Assembly: GCA_021795255.1 (NCBI GenBank)
Contig: JAJYPQ010000003.1
Span: 1-39,756 of the forward strand
Direction of reading: 5' to 3'
Length of the DNA stretch: 39,756 bases
DNA from: Pseudomonadota bacterium
Lineage (GTDB): Bacteria; Pseudomonadota; Gammaproteobacteria; Acidiferrobacterales; Acidiferrobacteraceae
In this document: positions 17,904 through 32,612 of the stretch, in pieces
How positions within the stretch are numbered: position 1 is the stretch's first letter
Layout of the letters: every line of letters starts with the position of its first letter
The notes under the pieces: generated by a model
What the model saw: the letters and a program-made list of their open reading frames with translations, nothing else
Told to the model about the DNA's origin: nothing
Database searches by the model: none
Program-made: the position numbers and the translations under genes

Positions 17904-24852
<6,949 letters not shown>

Positions 24853-25251
24853 TCGAGGGACCGCACCACAAAGGATGTGGCGAACCGGCCGTGCCCCTCT
24901 AAGGTGCACGACTATTTCAGTTTCCGCTCATGTACTGCAATGGTTATTAACACGTCCGGGCCTTGTCAAGCCCCCCGTCTATGCCTCTATCAGGACCTGA
25001 GCATGAGCCTGGGGAGATGACGTAACTAACTGTATATAAATGATAAATGTTGGTAGCCTATTTTTTCATCAGTTTAAGGGAAAGTCAGCAATCAGGCCAA
25101 AGGCTGAGGTCTTCCCGGGGCTTTTCAACACACTTATCCACCGAGTTTGTGGGTAACGCATAATTGCTTTTTGAACCAGCTATTTAGCCTGAGACGTCTC
25201 GGACATTAGTCGAACGAGGGCCGGATCGGGACCCTGATAAAGGAGCTTGTC
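24853..25251. other. hemE-priA intergenic region with DnaA-box-like sites and an AT-rich stretch
   Basis: No gene is seen in these 399 bp. Three nonamers are one mismatch from the DnaA box TTATNCACA: TTATTAACA (24944-24952), TTATCCACC (25134-25142) and, on the minus strand, TTACCCACA (25148-25156). The last two form an inverted pair with a 5-bp gap. Between them and hemE an AT-rich tract runs from about 25024 to 25076. A small hairpin (CCACA/TGTGG, about 24867-24881) follows hemE. Confidence 0.45.
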
Positions 25252-27405
25252 ATAGTCGCGATCCGCGTCAGTCTGCCTGTTCCGCTACGGGGCACTTTTG
25301 ACTATCAGCATTCGGACATCCTGACCCCGGGGGTGCGGGTGCGGGTTCCGTTCGGGCCGCGAGTGCTGACGGGCCTAGTAGTCGAGGCCCCGGTCGAGCC
25401 GCCCGTGGGCCTTGTGCTCCGCCCCATTACCGCCGTTGTCGACAAAGACCCCCTCCTCAATAAAGAGCAGCTCGATCTGCTGCGTTTCGTGGCCGATTAC
25501 TACCACCATCCCTTGGGGGAGGTCTTGTTCGGCGCCTTGCCCTCCGGCCTGAAAAAGGGTCAGTTGCCGCGTTTGCCAAAGGCCTATCGCCTCACTGAAA
25601 AGGGCTTGGCCTGGGAGGCTCAGGCCTTTGGCCGGGCGCAGCGTGTGCGGGCCCTCTGGCAACGGTTGAAGGAGGCTCAGCTTCTGTCCGACACCGACAT
25701 CAAGATGCTCGGCCGCGACATGGGGGTTTTGGTCAAAAGGCTTTTGGCACAGGGCTTAGCGGAGGAATGCGCTCCTGTTTCGTGCCAAGTGGAGCGTCTC
25801 GATTCGGTGGTCTTGCGGGGCGATCAGCGCGAGGCGTATGAAGCGGTACGAGCGATGTTTGGCCATTTCCGGGCGTTTCTGTTGTTTGGCGTCACCGGGA
25901 GCGGTAAGACCGAGGTCTATTTGCAGCTCATCGCCGATCTTCTCGCGCGCCAGCAGCAGGTTTTGGTTCTGGTGCCGGAGATCGGGCTTACGCCCCAACT
26001 CGTGGCGCGCTTTCAGGCGCGCCTAGGCGTCCCGATCGGTGTGTTGCATTCGGGCTGCCGTGAGGGTGAGCGCGTACGGGTCTGGTCAGAGGCGGCGGCC
26101 GGACATATCGGGGTGGTCGTGGGGACCCGGTCGGCTGTTTTCGTTCCCCTCAAAAACCCGGGCCTTATCGTGGTAGATGAGGAGCATGATGGCTCCTTTA
26201 AGCAGCAGGACGGGTTTCGTTATCATGCGCGCGACATTGCCGTTCTACGCGCCCAGCGGGCCGGTATTCCTATCGTTTTGGGTTCGGCTACCCCGGCCTT
26301 GGAAACGTACCGTCATGCGATCGAAGGCCGTTACGATTTGCTGCGTCTACCCCACCGCGGTCCAGACCGTAGCTTGCCGCGTATGCGGATCGTGGATTTG
26401 GGCCGCGAGACGGTTCAGGGGGGGCTCACAGCGACCCTCCTTCACGCCGTGCGTGATCGGCTGGCGCGTCGCGAGCAGGTCTTGTTGTTTTTGAATCGTA
26501 GGGGATATGCCCCGGTGCTTTTGTGTCCTGAATGCCGCTGGCATGCCCCCTGCGATCGGTGCGACGCACGCCTCACCGTGCATCTTGCGAAGAACGGTCT
26601 TCGTTGCCACCACTGTGGGCACGAACGCCCGCTTCCGAGTGTGTGTCCCCGCTGTCAGCATCCGCGCCTCCTGCGGGTCGGGGAAGGGACGCAACGCATC
26701 GAGGAGGCGCTTCGTTCCAGGATCCCTGAGGCGCGCATCGCCCGTATTGATCGCGACACGGTCAGCAGCCGTCTGGCCTTTGAAGAACTGTTACATAAAG
26801 TCCGAGGCCACGAAATCGATATTCTGGTCGGCACTCAGATGTTGGCCAAAGGCCATGATTTCCCGGATCTCACGCTGGTCGGGGTGATCAACGCCGATCA
26901 AGGGCTACACGGCATGGATTTCCGCGCGGACGAACTGTTATTTGCGCAAATGGTACAAGTAGCCGGGCGTGCGGGGCGGGCCGAGAAGCCGGGCGAGGTC
27001 ATTATTCAAACCTACCACCCCGGCCATCGGCTTTGGGATCCTTTGGCGCGCCTCGATTACGAGGCCTTTGCCAATATGGCCCTTCAGGACCGCAAAGAGA
27101 CCGGGTTCCCGCCCTATAGTTACTGTGTTCTCTTGCGCGCCGAGGCCTTGAAGCCGGACCTCCCCGGCCGCTTCTTGGAGGCCGCTAAGGATCTGGGGCA
27201 AGGGTCGCCCCATGTCCTTCTGGGAAGCGTCTTGCCAGCGACCCTTTCGCGGCGAGCCGGCTACTACCGTGCCCAGCTTTTAGCGACGAGCCCGAGGCGC
27301 AGCGCCCTCCAGGCTTGGCTCACGACGTGGATGGGGCATCTCGCCAGAATCCCCGCCCCAGGGGTGCGCTGGTCTCTTGATGTGGACCCCCACTCTCTGT
27401 TCTAG
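25252..27405 (+). CDS. priA: Primosomal replication restart helicase PriA, apparent AUA start codon
   Basis: 3'-to-5' DNA helicase that reloads the replisome at stalled forks. The usual first start codon in this frame is GTG at 25333, but that would delete the conserved N-terminus. The frame is open back to 25210 and codes for VAIRVSLPVPLRGTFDYQ, the typical PriA beginning. No ATG, GTG or TTG occurs there. ATA at 25252 lies 6 nt after AAAGGAG and gives M-VAIRVSLPVPL, aligning residue for residue with E. coli MPVAHVALPVPL. From this start the protein has 717 residues: DNA-binding domain, Walker A GVTGSGKT (about 213-220), DEEH (about 309-312), and eight zinc-binding cysteines between about 425 and 468 (CPEC, CDRC, CHHC, CPRC). 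Function is certain; the start codon is inference. Confidence 0.93.
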   Translation: MVAIRVSLPVPLRGTFDYQHSDILTPGVRVRVPFGPRVLTGLVVEAPVEPPVGLVLRPITAVVDKDPLLNKEQLDLLRFVADYYHHPLGEVLFGALPSGLKKGQLPRLPKAYRLTEKGLAWEAQAFGRAQRVRALWQRLKEAQLLSDTDIKMLGRDMGVLVKRLLAQGLAEECAPVSCQVERLDSVVLRGDQREAYEAVRAMFGHFRAFLLFGVTGSGKTEVYLQLIADLLARQQQVLVLVPEIGLTPQLVARFQARLGVPIGVLHSGCREGERVRVWSEAAAGHIGVVVGTRSAVFVPLKNPGLIVVDEEHDGSFKQQDGFRYHARDIAVLRAQRAGIPIVLGSATPALETYRHAIEGRYDLLRLPHRGPDRSLPRMRIVDLGRETVQGGLTATLLHAVRDRLARREQVLLFLNRRGYAPVLLCPECRWHAPCDRCDARLTVHLAKNGLRCHHCGHERPLPSVCPRCQHPRLLRVGEGTQRIEEALRSRIPEARIARIDRDTVSSRLAFEELLHKVRGHEIDILVGTQMLAKGHDFPDLTLVGVINADQGLHGMDFRADELLFAQMVQVAGRAGRAEKPGEVIIQTYHPGHRLWDPLARLDYEAFANMALQDRKETGFPPYSYCVLLRAEALKPDLPGRFLEAAKDLGQGSPHVLLGSVLPATLSRRAGYYRAQLLATSPRRSALQAWLTTWMGHLARIPAPGVRWSLDVDPHSLF

Positions 27406-27934
27406 CAGGGCGGCTAACAGCCCTCAGAAAACCCAAGCGCTGTTAGTCACAAGGCCCCAGATGTCTTTGATTGGCAAGACTATATTGTCTCGGCACAAAG
27501 CTTGCTTAGGGGGCGCTTAGCTTAGGCCCCAGGGAATCGCAGGCGATTCTGTAGGGTGAGTGTTGGTCCGATGCACTCCTGCTACGGACTGGATACGGAT
27601 TACCACGGGTCTTTTTTGGCGCTCGTTTTGAGCGAATCGCGCACCGGTTTTGGCCACGAGCTCGCTTGGCGCACTACAACGGGGCATCAGCGCATGTCGG
27701 TTGGGGGCTGTGAGTGCGGGGAAGGCCTGTATTGGCGCCGATTCGGGCCTTTGTCGCGATATGGAACGGTTCTTGCTCTAGGCTCACTTCGAAGCACTGA
27801 TTCCGGGGGGCGTGCCATACCGATGACTCGTGATGATGGGATACAAAGGGGTTATTGGGGACATTCCTGGTTGAGGGCACGTTGTGCCCGAGTGGTTGTG
27901 GCGAATTGCACTTAAACAAAGAGGAAGGGAAAAC
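27406..27934. other. priA-porin intergenic region
   Basis: No convincing gene is present; an open frame at 27556-27915 has no ribosome-binding site and no recognisable features. Signals seen are a short hairpin after priA (GGGC/GCCC, about 27410-27423), a sigma-54-like promoter at 27491-27506, GCTTAG repeats just downstream of it, and a perfect 7-2-7 palindrome (GAATCGC-AG-GCGATTC) at 27534-27549. Confidence 0.45.
27491..27506 (+). promoter_or_regulatory. Candidate sigma-54 (RpoN) promoter
   Basis: CGGCACA-AAGC-TTGCT matches the -24/-12 consensus TGGCACG-N4-TTGCW at 10 of 12 defined positions, including the essential GG and GC with correct 10-bp spacing. The next gene downstream is the porin at 27935, so the leader would be about 420 nt. 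No enhancer-binding protein gene is nearby. Confidence 0.35.
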
Positions 27935-29146
27935 ATGCGTAAATATGCACTGGGCATACCTGTGGTGCTCTGCGGTCTGGGTCTTGGTGTCATGCCCCAA
28001 GCGCAGGCGACACTCACCGCGCCGGCGGCGATCAATTTTTCCGGCGGCCCGTTGGGCACGCTTTCGGCAGAGGGGGTATTGAGTGGCGCTGGGACGTGGC
28101 AGAGCCATCCGGTCCTTCTCAGCGCTCCGGGCACCTACGGCACTGATCGCTCGACGCGATTTGATATCACCAATGCGGAACTGATCCTTCAGAAGACGTC
28201 GGGTCTCGTACAGTTCTTCGCCATGGCCGGGTCTTATAATTTCCCGACCTTGGGCGAACCCATTCTTCCCACCCCGGTCGTGCCTTACGATTATTATGGC
28301 GCGGTTCCTGAGGCCTATATCACCTTAGCCCCGACCAGCACCTTTTCGCTCGAGGTCGGAAAACTGCCGACCCTGATGGGCGGCGAGACCACCTGGAGCT
28401 GGATGGACCAAAATATCGAGCGTGGTATTTTATGGAATAGCGAGAACGCCGTTAGTCGCGGCGTCCAAGCGAATTACACCATGGGTCCGGTTGCGGTGTC
28501 CTTATCGGTCAATGATGGCTACTATTCCAATCACTACAACGTCCTCACGGGCCTTGTGAGTTACACCGTCAATAGCACGAGTACGGCCTCGGTGTTTTTC
28601 TACCACCACTTTGGGTCGACTGTGATCCCAGCGGGGACCAGATACGCGGCGGCGACGCCTCAAAACCTCGACAATAGCGATATCTACAATCTGCTGTACA
28701 CGACCAAGATCGGGGCCCTCACGCTGTCGCCTTACCTTCAATACATCTATGCCCCGAGTTCTGCAAAACTGAACGCGGCGAACGGGGGGGCTGGTTATGG
28801 CCATTCGGACCATGTCATCGGGGCCGCCTTTCTTGCCAACTACCATTTTACCCCTATGTGGTCGATGGCGGAGCGGGCCGAGTATGAAAAGAGTACGGGG
28901 AATCCGGCTTATGCCAGCGGGGACGCTCTAGGGACTAATAATAATCTTCTCGGTTATGGTCCGGGGAGTAGCGCGTGGTCACTCACGGTGACCCCGACCT
29001 ATCAAGACAAGGGCTTCTTTACCCGTGTCGAGCTCTCTTATGTGCACGTCACCGGCGGTGCTGTCGCGGCCGGCCAGGATTTTGGGGCGACTGGTGTACA
29101 AGCGAACCAAGTACGGGCCATGATCGAATCCGGACTGACGTTTTAA
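27935..29146 (+). CDS. Outer-membrane beta-barrel porin (BBP2/OmpL-like)
   Basis: Predicted outer-membrane channel. The ATG at 27935 has GAGGAAGGG five nt upstream and gives a clean signal peptide (MRKYALGIPVVLCGLGLGVMPQAQA, cleavage near residue 25). An upstream in-frame start at 27884 would bury the signal. The mature 378 residues are rich in alternating aromatic and polar strands and end in a terminal Phe (MIESGLTF), the usual barrel signal. SLEVGKLPTLMGGETTWSWMDQNIERGILW resembles the conserved region of the BBP2 family. The substrate is unknown. No partner gene is adjacent; the MBL operon begins 440 bp downstream. Confidence 0.78.
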   Translation: MRKYALGIPVVLCGLGLGVMPQAQATLTAPAAINFSGGPLGTLSAEGVLSGAGTWQSHPVLLSAPGTYGTDRSTRFDITNAELILQKTSGLVQFFAMAGSYNFPTLGEPILPTPVVPYDYYGAVPEAYITLAPTSTFSLEVGKLPTLMGGETTWSWMDQNIERGILWNSENAVSRGVQANYTMGPVAVSLSVNDGYYSNHYNVLTGLVSYTVNSTSTASVFFYHHFGSTVIPAGTRYAAATPQNLDNSDIYNLLYTTKIGALTLSPYLQYIYAPSSAKLNAANGGAGYGHSDHVIGAAFLANYHFTPMWSMAERAEYEKSTGNPAYASGDALGTNNNLLGYGPGSSAWSLTVTPTYQDKGFFTRVELSYVHVTGGAVAAGQDFGATGVQANQVRAMIESGLTF

Positions 29147-29586
29147 CCTTTATATCATTTAACAGGTACAGTGTAAGGAAGACGGTGTGAGCCAAGGACG
29201 GCTCACTCTACACCGGGACGGGATCGTTGCCGATTCCAAATAGGGAGACCGAAGCCGCAAGAAAGACGTGTCTACGGGGCTTTCGCCCGTATGGGTGCGA
29301 TTTAAGAACGTATCAGGCGCCGGGCCATCTCCATCTCACCCTGGTGCAACCAGTCGGTTAGCCTCTTGTTCTGCTCATTCTGCTCATGCTGTGCTCCGTT
29401 TCTTTTCAAAGGCATCGTGACCTAGCCATCTTTGATGTCCCTTCTGTTGTCTCGACGCCCCTGACTGTTCCTCTTGGTCGTTCGGTAGCGCCTGGTCTCG
29501 CAGGCGGCCGACACTAAGTTGACATGCCTGTGAATCTTCTCCTAGTATAGTTAACAAATATTTAAACTCTTGTACGGGAGGGCGGT
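29147..29586. other. Porin-MBL intergenic region
   Basis: No gene was recognised in 440 bp. A perfect 7-bp hairpin with a six-base loop (GTGAGCC 29187-29193, GGCTCAC 29200-29206) about 40 bp after the porin stop may end its transcript, though no T-tract follows. A promoter for the next operon is at 29519-29548. Confidence 0.5.
29519..29548 (+). promoter_or_regulatory. Candidate promoter of the MBL-arsR-MFS operon
   Basis: A perfect -35 TTGACA (29519-29524) is followed after 18 bp by TAGTAT (29543-29548), and then by an AT-rich tract to 29570. The ArsR regulator of the operon could bind here; only a vague AT-rich symmetry is visible, not a clear dyad. Confidence 0.45.
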
Positions 29587-30324
29587 ATGTTTTTTAAACA
29601 ACGCATGAATGCTGACGGCACCTTGTCCTATTTTTACGGATGTGGCGGTAAGGGGCTTGCGATGGCGGTCGACGTGGTCGCAGGCGACGAAGACTGGTTT
29701 ATAGCCGAGGCCCAGAAGGCACAGGTTCGCATAGCCTATGTGCTTGATACCCATATTCATGCCGATCACTTGTCCGGCGGACGGACGTTGGCCGAAAAGG
29801 TCAAGGCCCCCTACTGTCTGCATGAGAGCAACGTAGGCGTTGTCCAGTTTCCCATCCGCGGTCTTAAAGACGGTGAGGTCTTAGAGACCGGTAACGTGGT
29901 CACACGCATCGTGCATACCCCAGGACACACGCTCGATAGCCTCTGTTTGTTAGTGGCCGATCTGCGTCGCAGCCCCGAGCCCTGGTTTGCGCTCACCGGG
30001 GATACTCTCTTTGTGGGTGGCGTGGGTCGCCCGGATCTAGGTGGCACGCCTGTAGAAATGGCGGCCCGGATCTATGATTCGGTACACACAAAGATTCTGA
30101 CCCTACCCGATGATCTTGAGATCTTTCCCGGGCACGCGGCCGGTAGCGTGTGTGGGGCCGGCCTTTCCGGCAAACCCTCGTCGACACTCGGGTTCGAGAA
30201 GCGATTTGATCCCTACCTTACGTTAACGCGCGCGGAATTTATTGCCAAGCTCGTAGCAGAAACCCCGCCGCGACCCGCCAGTATGGATAAAATTGTGGCG
30301 GCCAACTTGGGGCGTGCTGCGTGA
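29587..30324 (+). CDS. MBL-fold metallo-hydrolase, persulfide-dioxygenase (ETHE1)-like
   Basis: The 245-residue metallo-beta-lactamase-fold protein has the metal motif THIHADH (His56, His58, Asp60, His61), His114 in HTPGHT, Asp139 in LTGDTLF and His183 in FPGHAAGS. This set is shared by glyoxalase II and ETHE1-type sulfur dioxygenases. The short C-terminus and the VGRPDLGG segment favour the persulfide-dioxygenase/rhodanese-associated branch over a true hydroxyacylglutathione hydrolase. The start is ATG at 29587 with GGGAGGG just upstream. It overlaps an ArsR regulator and an MFS transporter gene in one tight operon, which suggests regulated handling of a sulfur compound. Substrate not proven. 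Confidence 0.78.
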   Translation: MFFKQRMNADGTLSYFYGCGGKGLAMAVDVVAGDEDWFIAEAQKAQVRIAYVLDTHIHADHLSGGRTLAEKVKAPYCLHESNVGVVQFPIRGLKDGEVLETGNVVTRIVHTPGHTLDSLCLLVADLRRSPEPWFALTGDTLFVGGVGRPDLGGTPVEMAARIYDSVHTKILTLPDDLEIFPGHAAGSVCGAGLSGKPSSTLGFEKRFDPYLTLTRAEFIAKLVAETPPRPASMDKIVAANLGRAA

Positions 30325-30677
30325 GTGAGGACACTGTTCATTTTGCGTTTTTTGCCGAGGTGTTTGCAGCCCTCGCGCATCCTAAGCGTCTCGAAATTAT
30401 TCATATTCTCGACGAAGGTGAGCACACGGCTGGCGCCCTTGTCGAAAAAACGGGTCTGTCCAAGGCGAATCTCTCGCAACATGTTGCCATCTTGAAGGCC
30501 CGCGGACTTGTCCATTGCGAGAAGCGGGGGACCTATTGTTATTACCGGCTCACAGGCCCCGAGGTCTTGAAGGCCTGTGAGAGTGTGCGCCAGCTCATTT
30601 TAGATCAGATGACGTTTGTGACGCAGGCCCGTCGGCAGTTGGCTAGCGTAACACCCCTTCGTAAGACCAGGGCCTGA
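30321..30677 (+). CDS. ArsR/SmtB-family transcriptional regulator
   Basis: A 118-residue winged-helix repressor: AALAHPKRLEIIHILDEGEHTAGALVEKTGLSKANLSQHVAILKARGLVHCEKRGTYCYYRL is the complete ArsR fold. The CVC metal motif of classical ArsR is absent. Cysteines are at 66, 73 and 86, so the sensor site differs from both ArsR (helix 3 CxC) and SqrR/BigR (Cys near 41 and 107). The start is GTG in a 4-bp overlap with the MBL gene, and its stop overlaps the MFS gene by one base. It most likely represses its own operon; the inducer is unknown. Confidence 0.85.
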   Translation: MSEDTVHFAFFAEVFAALAHPKRLEIIHILDEGEHTAGALVEKTGLSKANLSQHVAILKARGLVHCEKRGTYCYYRLTGPEVLKACESVRQLILDQMTFVTQARRQLASVTPLRKTRA

Positions 30678-31942
30678 TGGCGAGCGCTATGGGAGTGACG
30701 TCGATCTATCGGCGCGGGATAGGTGTCAATCGTAGACAGTTCCTGCTGCAGACAGTTCAGGTCCTATTCGTGGGGCTTGTTATCGGTATGGAGCGCAATG
30801 TCCTGCCGGCCATGAGCCACGACTTTGGCGTGGCCAACGGGGCGTTTTTCTTTCTTGCTTCATTTGTCATTTCTTTCGGCCTTGTCAAAGGAATCCTCAA
30901 TTTCGTCGCGGGCGGATTGTCCGATCGCGTTGGTCGCAAACGGGTCTTACTATGGGGGTGGTTGGCCGGTATTCCGATTCCGATACTCATCTTTTTTGCG
31001 CCCAACTGGTGGTGGATTGTCGCGGCCAATGTTTTCCTTGGTATCAACCAAGCCTTCACTTGGACTATGACGGTTACGAGTCAGATCGATCTTGCTGACA
31101 CCCATCAGCGCGGCCTCGCCGTTGGTATCAATGAAGCCATAGGATACATCGCAGTCGGCGTGGCCGGGCTTGTCACCGGCTATTTGGCGCTCGTATACGG
31201 CCCGCGTTGGGCGCTACTCGGTTTTGGGCTTTCCGTTATTGCGACAGCATTGATTCTGCTGGTGTGGGTGCAAGACACGATGGCTTGGGTGCACGCGGAA
31301 CACGCCCAGGATCAGCAGAATCCGACGGCTGTGAAACATCCGCCCAAGGTGAGCATGAGGAAGACGTTTGTCCATGTGTCTTTCCAAGATAAGACCTACC
31401 GAGCCCTGTGTCAGGGCGGTGTCGCGAACAAGATCGCCGATACCTTGGTTTGGGTGCTCTTTCCGATTTTTTTCCGCTTGCATGGTGTGGGTGTCGTGCG
31501 CATAGGCTGGATTACCGGTATCTACGCGATGGTTTGGGGTTTGTCGCAGTTGTGGACCGGCCATCTCGCCGATCGCATCGGACGTAAAGCGCCTATCGTT
31601 ATAGGCTTTGGCTTGCTGGCCGTGGGGCTGGCCGCGACGGCCCTAGTCACCGGTGTGGGTGCTTGGATCGTGACCGCCACGACTATGGGGCTTGGGATGG
31701 CGCTTCTTTATCCCAATCTTATTGCCGCTATCTCTGATGTAGCGCCCCCGCTCGAGCGGGGCCAAATCCTCGGCACTTACCGGTACTGGCGCGATACGGG
31801 TTATGCGATTGGCGGCGTGATCCTCGGTTTGGTGGCCCAGGAGAGCGGCGAGGTTTTGCCGGCGATCTGGTTTACTGTCGTTATTGTGGCGTTGTCGGGT
31901 CTCTGGATTGTCTGGGCTGTTAAGGAAACTCATCCCCCATAG
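30677..31942 (+). CDS. Major facilitator superfamily transporter
   Basis: The 421-residue inner-membrane protein has about twelve predicted helices. Motif A appears twice, as GGLSDRVGRKRVLLWGW (loop 2-3) and GHLADRIGRKAPIVIG (loop 8-9), with a hydrophilic central loop (about 205-235). The substrate cannot be named. Because it is co-transcribed with a persulfide-dioxygenase-like enzyme and an ArsR regulator, export or import of a sulfur oxyanion or a thiol-reactive compound is plausible. The ATG overlaps the arsR stop (TGATG); a second ATG lies five codons in. Confidence 0.85.
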   Translation: MASAMGVTSIYRRGIGVNRRQFLLQTVQVLFVGLVIGMERNVLPAMSHDFGVANGAFFFLASFVISFGLVKGILNFVAGGLSDRVGRKRVLLWGWLAGIPIPILIFFAPNWWWIVAANVFLGINQAFTWTMTVTSQIDLADTHQRGLAVGINEAIGYIAVGVAGLVTGYLALVYGPRWALLGFGLSVIATALILLVWVQDTMAWVHAEHAQDQQNPTAVKHPPKVSMRKTFVHVSFQDKTYRALCQGGVANKIADTLVWVLFPIFFRLHGVGVVRIGWITGIYAMVWGLSQLWTGHLADRIGRKAPIVIGFGLLAVGLAATALVTGVGAWIVTATTMGLGMALLYPNLIAAISDVAPPLERGQILGTYRYWRDTGYAIGGVILGLVAQESGEVLPAIWFTVVIVALSGLWIVWAVKETHPP

Positions 31943-32106
31943 TCAGCGTTTTACCCGACATTGGGCATCATAAGTCTTGTGACATTTGAGGCGAACGTTC
32001 TCCGAGCGCCCTCAGGGTTGATTGACTACGCAAACGTCCCGTAGGGCAGCAATTCTCAATCTGGAGCGCTAGGACCCGGAATCCTCGGTATGGTGTAAAC
32101 AATACT

Positions 32107-32259
32107 GTGTCTAAGGGCGTTTTGTGCCGGATGTTGAGTCCCTACCCAAACCGCATCGCCCTGGGCCTGAACAATAAGACCAAACTGATCATCAGAAAAT
32201 CGTACGGTTTCCGCTCCCCGAAAATCCTGGAAATGGCGTTATGTCGCGCCTTGGGTAAC
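32107..32259 (+). pseudogene. ISL3-like transposase C-terminal fragment
   Basis: The plus-strand frame from about 32149 reads NRIALGLNNKTKLIIRKSYG followed by FRSPKILEMALCRALGNV. This resembles the C-terminal part of IS204/IS1001/IS1165 (ISL3) transposases, where N-K-x-K-x-x-x-R-x-x-YGFR is typical. Only about 37 residues remain, with no catalytic DDE part and no clear terminal inverted repeat. The similarity stops at about 32256, just where homology of the opposite-strand toxin gene also stops, so it marks an old insertion or deletion junction. Assigned from memory of the family; moderate confidence. Confidence 0.45.
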
Positions 32260-32318
32260 GTAGAAATCCAGCGCCTCGTCGATTCCGTTTCGGCCAATGG
32301 ACGCCAAACGTGTTTCAC
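32245..32318 (-). pseudogene. RelE/ParE-type toxin remnant, frameshifted and truncated
   Basis: A GTG at 32318 overlaps the antitoxin stop by 4 bp (ATGTGA), the usual toxin position. The frame reads VKHVWRPLAET and then, after loss of one base near 32284, continues in the next frame as IDEALDFYVTQGA. Together these match the beginning of a RelE/ParE toxin (WRPLAE...DEALDYY). Similarity ends near 32245, where an ISL3-like transposase fragment begins on the other strand. As it stands the GTG frame runs to a stop at 32142 with unrelated residues. The toxin is therefore dead. Confidence 0.5.
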
Positions 32319-32551
32319 ATGCCGGCTTTGCGGAGTTCCTTGTCAATCCTCGCAAGCACTTCTTCACCGGGGGTCAACTCGACCTCGCCCGCATCGATTT
32401 CAGCGATGCGTCGGGCGATTTCGACATCGCAGGTCGCCTTTACCTTTTCCCGTGGGGTGGAGATGATCCAAGGCCAGTCAGCGAAATCCGCCCGCTCTTC
32501 AGGCGGCAGTTTCATGGCCCCCGCCCTAATTTGTTCAGCAGTCAATGACAT
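32315..32551 (-). CDS. Addiction-module antitoxin (TIGR02574-like), toxin partner broken
   Basis: A 78-residue protein: MSLTAEQIRAGAMKLPPEERADFAD at the start and ARRIAEIDAGEVELTPGEEVLARIDKELRKAGM at the end follow the pattern of the putative addiction-module component family (unstable antitoxins paired with RelE/ParE toxins). The ATG at 32551 has GGAG seven to eight nt upstream; longer in-frame extensions are not conserved. The toxin gene directly downstream is frameshifted and cut short, so this is an orphan antitoxin that could still neutralise a related toxin elsewhere. CATATG repeats at 32594-32599 and 32610-32615 may mark its operator. Confidence 0.7.
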   Translation of the reverse strand: MSLTAEQIRAGAMKLPPEERADFADWPWIISTPREKVKATCDVEIARRIAEIDAGEVELTPGEEVLARIDKELRKAGM

Positions 32552-32612
32552 GACAATCTCCTGTACATTGAACGAAAGCACTCTGACACAAACCATATGC
32601 CACACCCCACAT

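Noticed and set aside
27556..27915. A 119-codon plus-strand frame upstream of the porin
   Set aside because: Its composition is irregular (many Gly, Arg, Cys, Trp) with no ribosome-binding site or recognisable fold; probably noncoding leader.
29187..29206. Hairpin after the porin as an intrinsic terminator
   Set aside because: The stem is perfect but no T-tract follows; it is mentioned only as a possible transcript end.
32107..32466. A 119-codon plus-strand gene overlapping the antitoxin
   Set aside because: Only its first half resembles a protein (transposase scrap); the rest is antisense to the well-supported antitoxin, so it is not an intact gene.
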